Source of the DNA: CALMFG01 sp963674805
GTDB lineage: Bacteria > Bacillota > Clostridia > Christensenellales > CALMFG01
NCBI GenBank assembly: GCA_963674805.2
Contig: CAXXNY010000005.1
Location: 310,001-374,000, forward strand
Direction: 5' to 3'
DNA: 64,000 nt
The position numbers and the translations under genes are program-made. The notes beneath the pieces are model-generated. The model was not told where the DNA came from. It saw nothing but the letters and a program-made list of their open reading frames with translations, and did not search any database. Positions 59,814 to 64,000 of this stretch are shown here, in pieces. Each line of letters starts with the position of its first letter. Positions within the stretch are counted from its first letter, which is position 1.

Positions 59814-60251
59814 TTAAGAATTGGATTTAAACACGGTTTCGAACAAACGGTTCATGATGCTGCTTAATCGTTCGTACTTTCCGCAAAGATATAAATAGCC
59901 GAGCAGCGCCTCGAAGCCGGTGGCGATGCGGTAATCGGTGACATTCGCGTTTTTGGGCTGCATGCCGGATTTGGCGTTGCGCCCGCGCTTAAAGATATGC
60001 CTTTCATCTTCCGATAATTCAGGCTCAATCATTGAGACAAAGGCCGCCTGTGCACTTGCGTTCACAATCGTGATCGCTTTTTTATGTAATGCGTTGACAT
60101 TGCCGAGATCATGCTTGACCATATAATCCCGGACATATAAATCCAGCACCGCGTCGCCGAGATAAGCCAGTTTTAGCGGGCCGGTCATGCGTGCGTTGGT
60201 TTCACTGATCGGCGGTTCGCCGATATGCAGGTTTGTCATTGGTCGTTTCAT
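59814..60251 (-). CDS. mrnC: Mini-ribonuclease 3
   Basis: 145 residues, an RNase III catalytic domain without the dsRNA-binding domain. It matures 23S rRNA in Firmicutes. LAYLGDAVLDLYVRDYM carries the metal Asp, followed by RGRNAKSGMQPKNANVTDYRIATGFEALLGYLYL with the second acidic cluster. It starts four bases after the priA stop and is probably co-transcribed with it. It ends four bases from the convergent GerMN gene, with no clear terminator between. Confidence 0.94.
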   Translation of the reverse strand: MKRPMTNLHIGEPPISETNARMTGPLKLAYLGDAVLDLYVRDYMVKHDLGNVNALHKKAITIVNASAQAAFVSMIEPELSEDERHIFKRGRNAKSGMQPKNANVTDYRIATGFEALLGYLYLCGKYERLSSIMNRLFETVFKSNS

Positions 60252-60254
60252 CTC

Positions 60255-62495
60255 CTAGGTCATATTCTGCGGATTGGTTTCGATTCCGGTGCTGACGTTT
60301 TCAAACCGGAACGCATTGACACAGGCATAAAGCGCCTGTTTAAACGTTTCTATTCCATCAAACACACGCACTTTAACCACAATTTGATCGCGCGGTTTGG
60401 CCATAATCTTTTTAATTGGCGCGGGTGAACAGCTGAGCAGCAAGACGTGCTTGGCAAAGGGTGCCAAAGCTTTTCTTAAAGCCGCTTCAACCTCGCTTGA
60501 CGCACGGTGCGTATCTTCCGCATCGCCGCCGACAAATAATATCCGGTATATCACACCGAACGGCGGATGGGAAACCTGCCGCCGGTGCGCGAGCTCCTCC
60601 TGATAAAATCCGATATAATCATGCGCCGCCGCATGCCGGATGGCGTAGTGCTCGGGATGGTAGGTCTGGATGACCACTGTGCCTTTTTTCTTGCGCCCGG
60701 CACGACCTGCGGCCTGTTCCAGCAGTGCGTAGGACTTTTCGATCGCGAGATAGTCCGGGAAGTGCAGGGACACGTCTGCCGCCATTGCGCCGACCAGCCG
60801 TACGTTCTCAAAATCCAGACCCTTGGCAACCAATTGTGTTCCGATCAGAATATCCGCCTCACCGTTTTTAAACGCCTGATAGATGCGCGCATGCGCATCC
60901 TTGGTACGTGTGGTGTCAAAGTCCATGCGCAGGGTCTTGGCATCCGGGAAGTGCAGATGCACCTGATGCTCGATCTGCTGGGTGCCGACGCCGAAGGCCT
61001 TGACATACGGCTTGCCGCAAACCGGACAGACCTTGCTGAACGGTTGTCCGCGGCCGCAGTAGTGGCAGACCAGCCTGCCGTCTTTACCATCGTTATGCAG
61101 GGTCATGGATACGTCGCAGTCACTGCATCGGACGATATGCCCGCATCCGCGGCACATTACAAAGGAAGCCACGCCGCGGCGGTTGATAAACAGGATTGCC
61201 TGTTTTTTTTGTTTTAAGGTGGTGACGATTTCGTCATACAGCCGTCCGGAGAAAACTGTCCTGTTGCCGTTTCTCAGTTCGCGCCGCATGTCTGCGATAT
61301 AAACCTCGGGCATGGGGACGTTTAAGATACGGTTTGGCAGACTTAAAAGGGTCATACCGCCGTTCTCCGCCTCATAGTATGTTTCGATGCTGGGCGTTGC
61401 GCTGGCGAATATCAGATTCGCACCTTCAATCTCGGCGCGTTTTTTAGCGATATCGTGCGCTTTATATTTCGGATGCTGGTCGGCACGGTAACTGTTTTCG
61501 TGCTCTTCATCCAGAATAATCAGCCCTACGTTTTTCAGCGGGACAAACAAAGCCGAACGCGGCCCGATAACCACCTTTGCGTCCCCGCTGTTCAGCCGCC
61601 GCCATTGGTCATAGCGTTCGCCTGCAGACAATCCGGAATGGTATACGGCAATATGTTCGCCGAGACGGGTGCGGAACATGGCAATAAGCTGTGGCGTCAG
61701 CGCGATTTCCGGAACCAGCATGATTGCGGTCTTACCGGAGTTGACGCAATGCGCGATGGTGCGGATATAAATCTCGGTCTTGCCGCTCCCGGTGACACCG
61801 TGTATCAAGAATGTTTCGTTATTTGCGTTATTGACGGCTTCTACCGCTATAGCCTGTTCGGGTGTCAGTTGAATCGGCGTGTCGGCATAGGCGCCGATCT
61901 GCGTATAGGGTGTGCGGCTGGTTTCCTGCTCGGATATTTTAACCCAGCCTTTTTTCTCCATTGCCAATATAGCGCTTGCGGCGGACGGGAAGTGCTTTGA
62001 TAAATCCGTCACAAGCTTTTCGCCTTTTTCAAGCAATTCCAGCAGGCCGTACATAACCGGCGCTTTGATTTTTCCGCTTTTTGTGAGTAAGCCTGCTTTG
62101 GCTTCCTCAAGTTCCAGCGGATTTAAGTTTAGGGAAACAGAGCGTTTGACCTGTGCCTTGACACGCTCTCCGCGCATCTCTGCCGGAAACATCAAACGCA
62201 GTGCGGTGACCAGCGGCGTCATATAATACGCCTTAATCCATTCAGCCAGCGCCAACTGCTGCTCGGTGAATTCCGGATAAGGCATCAGTGTGCGGTATAT
62301 GGATTTAACAAGAGACGGGTCGATATCAACGGTATCCGAAAACCCCAGCACATAGCCTTCGACGGGTTTGTTGCCCCGCCCGAAAGGCACCAGCACACGG
62401 CTGCCGACGGATACAGCGATGCCGTCGGGTACGGCATATGAAAAAATACGGTCGACTTTTGAATGCTCAATATCGACAACGACTTTTGCGTACAT
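60255..62495 (-). CDS. priA: Primosomal protein N' (PriA helicase)
   Basis: 746 residues. It restarts stalled replication forks. N-terminal 3'-end-binding domain (VVDIEHSKVDRIFSYAVPDG). SF2 helicase: Walker A IHGVTGSGKTEIY, DEAH-type box LIILDEEHENSYRADQHPKYKAHDIAKK, IFASATPSIETY, IGTQLVAKGLDFENV and EQAAGRAGRKKKG. Eight cysteines bind two zincs in CRGCGHIVRCSDC and CHYCGRGQPFSKVCPVCG. All elements are present. Confidence 0.97.
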   Translation of the reverse strand: MYAKVVVDIEHSKVDRIFSYAVPDGIAVSVGSRVLVPFGRGNKPVEGYVLGFSDTVDIDPSLVKSIYRTLMPYPEFTEQQLALAEWIKAYYMTPLVTALRLMFPAEMRGERVKAQVKRSVSLNLNPLELEEAKAGLLTKSGKIKAPVMYGLLELLEKGEKLVTDLSKHFPSAASAILAMEKKGWVKISEQETSRTPYTQIGAYADTPIQLTPEQAIAVEAVNNANNETFLIHGVTGSGKTEIYIRTIAHCVNSGKTAIMLVPEIALTPQLIAMFRTRLGEHIAVYHSGLSAGERYDQWRRLNSGDAKVVIGPRSALFVPLKNVGLIILDEEHENSYRADQHPKYKAHDIAKKRAEIEGANLIFASATPSIETYYEAENGGMTLLSLPNRILNVPMPEVYIADMRRELRNGNRTVFSGRLYDEIVTTLKQKKQAILFINRRGVASFVMCRGCGHIVRCSDCDVSMTLHNDGKDGRLVCHYCGRGQPFSKVCPVCGKPYVKAFGVGTQQIEHQVHLHFPDAKTLRMDFDTTRTKDAHARIYQAFKNGEADILIGTQLVAKGLDFENVRLVGAMAADVSLHFPDYLAIEKSYALLEQAAGRAGRKKKGTVVIQTYHPEHYAIRHAAAHDYIGFYQEELAHRRQVSHPPFGVIYRILFVGGDAEDTHRASSEVEAALRKALAPFAKHVLLLSCSPAPIKKIMAKPRDQIVVKVRVFDGIETFKQALYACVNAFRFENVSTGIETNPQNMT

Positions 62496-62518
62496 AAAAC
62501 TTCCTCTTTCGGTGCTTC

Positions 62519-62524
62519 ATTATA
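62519..62524 (-). promoter_or_regulatory. -10 box of the priA promoter (minus strand)
   Basis: TATAAT reads on the minus strand at 62524-62519, about 24 bases before the priA start. The -35 region (CAAACA, 17 bases upstream) is weak. Confidence 0.45.
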
Positions 62525-62643
62525 TCATAAACCCATTTAAATGTTTGCTGTTTGTTAAAATGATACTGCCGAAACATTTACTTTTTACGTGCTATAATAC
62601 AAATAATAAGCGTTATAATTATATCAAAGCAGATGTAAAATCT

Positions 62644-62672
62644 TTGAAAACCATACCGCTGTACGGTATAAT
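62644..62672 (+). promoter_or_regulatory. Promoter with internal palindrome for the xpaC-telA unit
   Basis: TTGAAA (62644-62649) and a perfect TATAAT (62667-62672) are spaced by 17 bases. The spacer contains ATACCG (62653-62658) and CGGTAT (62664-62669), an inverted repeat reaching into the -10 box, which could be an operator. Confidence 0.72.
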
Positions 62673-62696
62673 GATAAAAAAGGTTACGAGGTGTAT

Positions 62697-63320
62697 ATGG
62701 ACACAAGCAAAGGATGCGGATTTGGCGGCATCATCGTTATCATCTTATTGGCAATTGCGCTTTTCATCTTTAAGGATTTATGGAAAGTGATTTTAATCGC
62801 GATCGCTGCCGTTGCGGCAATCATTATTATTTTGGTTGTGGTCTTGTCTGCAAAAAGGCGCAAGGAAATTGCCTCGCAGGCAGCTGAGGACGGCAATGCC
62901 AGCGAAAAAGTGGCCGTATACCGGAAACTGCTTTCGAACCTGATGCACTATTATTATAATATCCGCGATAAAGACGTAAAAGAACGTTTAAAGCGGATTG
63001 AAAAAGCGGCGTCTAAAATGATTGACATCGCGCGTAATGATGCACGTGACCTGGATAAGGCCGGCAGATTCTTACGCACCTCATTGGACGGTGCGACACG
63101 TATGATGGAAAGCTACCGCCAGCTGGAAAAGGCACCGGCCGGCATGGAAAGCACCGAAAAAGCCAAGGCAGATGCGCTCGGCGTGTTGGATAAAATCATC
63201 ACGGCGTTTGAAGCGCAGACCCAACGCCTGTATGATAATGATGTTTTGAATATGGATGTGGAAACAGAAGTGCTGAATAAAACACTGGACGAACTGTGGC
63301 CGCAGGATGACGGGCAATAA
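62697..63320 (+). CDS. XpaC-like membrane protein (5-bromo-4-chloroindolyl phosphate hydrolysis family)
   Basis: 207 residues from the ATG at 62697, with GAGGTG upstream; a GTG at 62691 is the other option. Two adjacent hydrophobic helices at about 10-50 (GGIIVIILLAIALFIFK, VILIAIAAVAAIIIILVVVL). They are followed by a cytoplasmic helical domain (VAVYRKLLSNLMHYYYNIRDKDVKERLKRIEKAASKMI) typical of XpaC. XpaC and TelA genes are regularly adjacent in Firmicutes, as here, though the biochemical role is poorly understood. The family name reflects an early phenotype, not a proven phosphatase. Confidence 0.8.
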   Translation: MDTSKGCGFGGIIVIILLAIALFIFKDLWKVILIAIAAVAAIIIILVVVLSAKRRKEIASQAAEDGNASEKVAVYRKLLSNLMHYYYNIRDKDVKERLKRIEKAASKMIDIARNDARDLDKAGRFLRTSLDGATRMMESYRQLEKAPAGMESTEKAKADALGVLDKIITAFEAQTQRLYDNDVLNMDVETEVLNKTLDELWPQDDGQ

Positions 63321-63331
63321 CGGAGAACCGT

Positions 63332-64000
63332 ATGAGCGATAAAGACAGGACAACAACCGGCAGTATCGATATTAGCGACAGACAGGGATTGCTGGAATAC
63401 GGGCTGGCGGCACAAACCGCATTGTCGGATTTTTCCGGCGATCTTTTGGATCAGATGCGCAAGGCCAAAACCGGTGATGTGGAATACCCGCTGGAGCGCC
63501 TGATGATGGTCGTGCGTTCGGTGGAAATCGGCGATATCGGCAGCGGCAAAAAAGCCGAGAAGCGGCTGGTAAAGCAAATGGGGAAAACCATGCTTCGTTA
63601 CGGCAAGACTGACCAGGAGATGTTTCATCTGGAGATGGAGTTGGACGCGCTGAGGAGCGAATTGCTGCGGGATATCGTACGTTTAGGTAAGCTTAAAGAA
63701 AAAAACCAGACGCACCAGCAGGTTCTGGAAGGATTGATTAACGCAGGCGAGAAAACGCTGGTAGCGCAGGAGAAACGCGACCTTGAGGATTTAAACCATC
63801 CGGTCCATATCTTAGAAAAACGGATACACGATCTAAAGCTTGCACGTATGATTTCTGTACAGATGTCGCCCCAGCTTGACTTGATTATGAATGCCAGCCA
63901 AACACTGGTGGATAAGATTCAGACCTCGCTTTTGACCACGATTCCGCTTTGGCGCAGCCAGATGACGATCGCGATAGCACTGCTGAAACAAAAAAGCGCG
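63332..64000 (+). CDS. TelA-like toxic anion resistance protein (partial, cut by window end)
   Basis: 223 residues are visible from ATG 63332, 11 bases after xpaC; the frame is still open at the window edge. The sequence is largely long helices with a phased hydrophobic pattern: VEYPLERLMMVVRSVEIGDIGSGKKAEKRL, LNHPVHILEKRIHDLKLARMISVQMSPQLDLIMNASQTLVDKIQTSLLTTIPLWRSQM in several segments. QLDLIMNASQ and TIPLWRSQM are recognisable TelA/KlaA landmarks. Members are linked to tellurite or cell-wall stress resistance; the mechanism is unclear. Confidence 0.88.
   Translation, partial: MSDKDRTTTGSIDISDRQGLLEYGLAAQTALSDFSGDLLDQMRKAKTGDVEYPLERLMMVVRSVEIGDIGSGKKAEKRLVKQMGKTMLRYGKTDQEMFHLEMELDALRSELLRDIVRLGKLKEKNQTHQQVLEGLINAGEKTLVAQEKRDLEDLNHPVHILEKRIHDLKLARMISVQMSPQLDLIMNASQTLVDKIQTSLLTTIPLWRSQMTIAIALLKQKSA

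Noticed and set aside
60567..61217. 216-codon open frame antisense to priA
   Set aside because: It mirrors the conserved helicase and zinc region of priA; no start signal or family pattern.
1..64000. Mobile elements, CRISPR arrays, rRNA or tRNA genes
   Set aside because: No transposase or integrase frame, no regularly spaced repeats, and no cloverleaf or rRNA-like stretch was recognised by eye; a tRNAscan or Infernal run would settle this.

Overview
The window reads as chromosomal DNA of a mid-GC Gram-positive bacterium, most likely an anaerobic member of the Clostridia. The support is the clostridial purECFMNHD gene order, an LL-diaminopimelate aminotransferase (dapL), a PrpC/PrkC-RsgA-Rpe-ThiN block, a PurF with propeptide and Fe-S cysteines, frequent TTG/GTG starts and strong AGGAGG-type ribosome binding sites. 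I found no rRNA, tRNA, CRISPR array, insertion sequence or phage gene.

Layout. 0-3.2 kb: end of a membrane protein, a small membrane-anchored protein, a 7TM-PAS-GGDEF cyclase and a methyltransferase. 3.5-12.4 kb: a purine operon (purE, C, F, M, N, H, D) followed by a TGS-domain nucleoside kinase. 12.4-15.9 kb: lgt, a small acidic helical protein, then a PadR regulator with an HAAS-domain protein and a membrane protein built from about eight copies of a Trp-Trp-Pro-Leu module. 16-20.2 kb (minus): glycosyltransferase, MBOAT O-acyltransferase, SGNH partner and MntP. 20.3-23.5 kb (plus): three sugar or envelope genes and a lipoprotein. 23.5-30.7 kb: a second MBOAT/AlgJ-like pair, a TetR regulator, a solute-binding lipoprotein and a GntR-controlled ABC transporter. 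Six genes in this block are interrupted by about 15 single-base frameshifts, while the rest of the window is clean.

30.7-35.3 kb: phospholipase C-like protein, tag, hisC-type aminotransferase, two small membrane proteins and dapL. 35.4-43.8 kb: one very compact operon (aroF, tyrA, aroB, aroA, aroC, pheA, an aroE-aroK fusion, aroQ) that encodes every step from PEP plus erythrose-4-phosphate to chorismate, and on to phenylpyruvate and 4-hydroxyphenylpyruvate. The nearby HisC-like aminotransferase could finish Phe and Tyr.

The most notable find is in front of this operon. A consensus promoter is followed by a 40-codon reading frame with 10 Phe/Tyr codons among 15 (EYFYFIFRGYFSAYYF) and an intrinsic terminator just before aroF. 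A segment at the end of the leader frame can pair with the left arm of the terminator. This is the layout of ribosome-mediated (trp/pheA-type) attenuation, used here for a whole aromatic operon in a Gram-positive.

43.7-46 kb (minus): a CapA-like lipoprotein and a pseudouridine synthase homologue that has lost the catalytic Asp. 46.2-54.8 kb: def, fmt, rsmB, rlmN, prpC, prkC, rsgA, rpe, thiN, where rsgA appears to start with AUA. 55.2-59.8 kb: a two-component system followed by two lipoproteins with one and three GerMN domains, resembling actinobacterial MtrAB-LpqB in layout. 59.8-62.5 kb (minus): mrnC and priA. 62.6-64 kb: xpaC-like gene and the start of a telA-like gene, cut by the window end.
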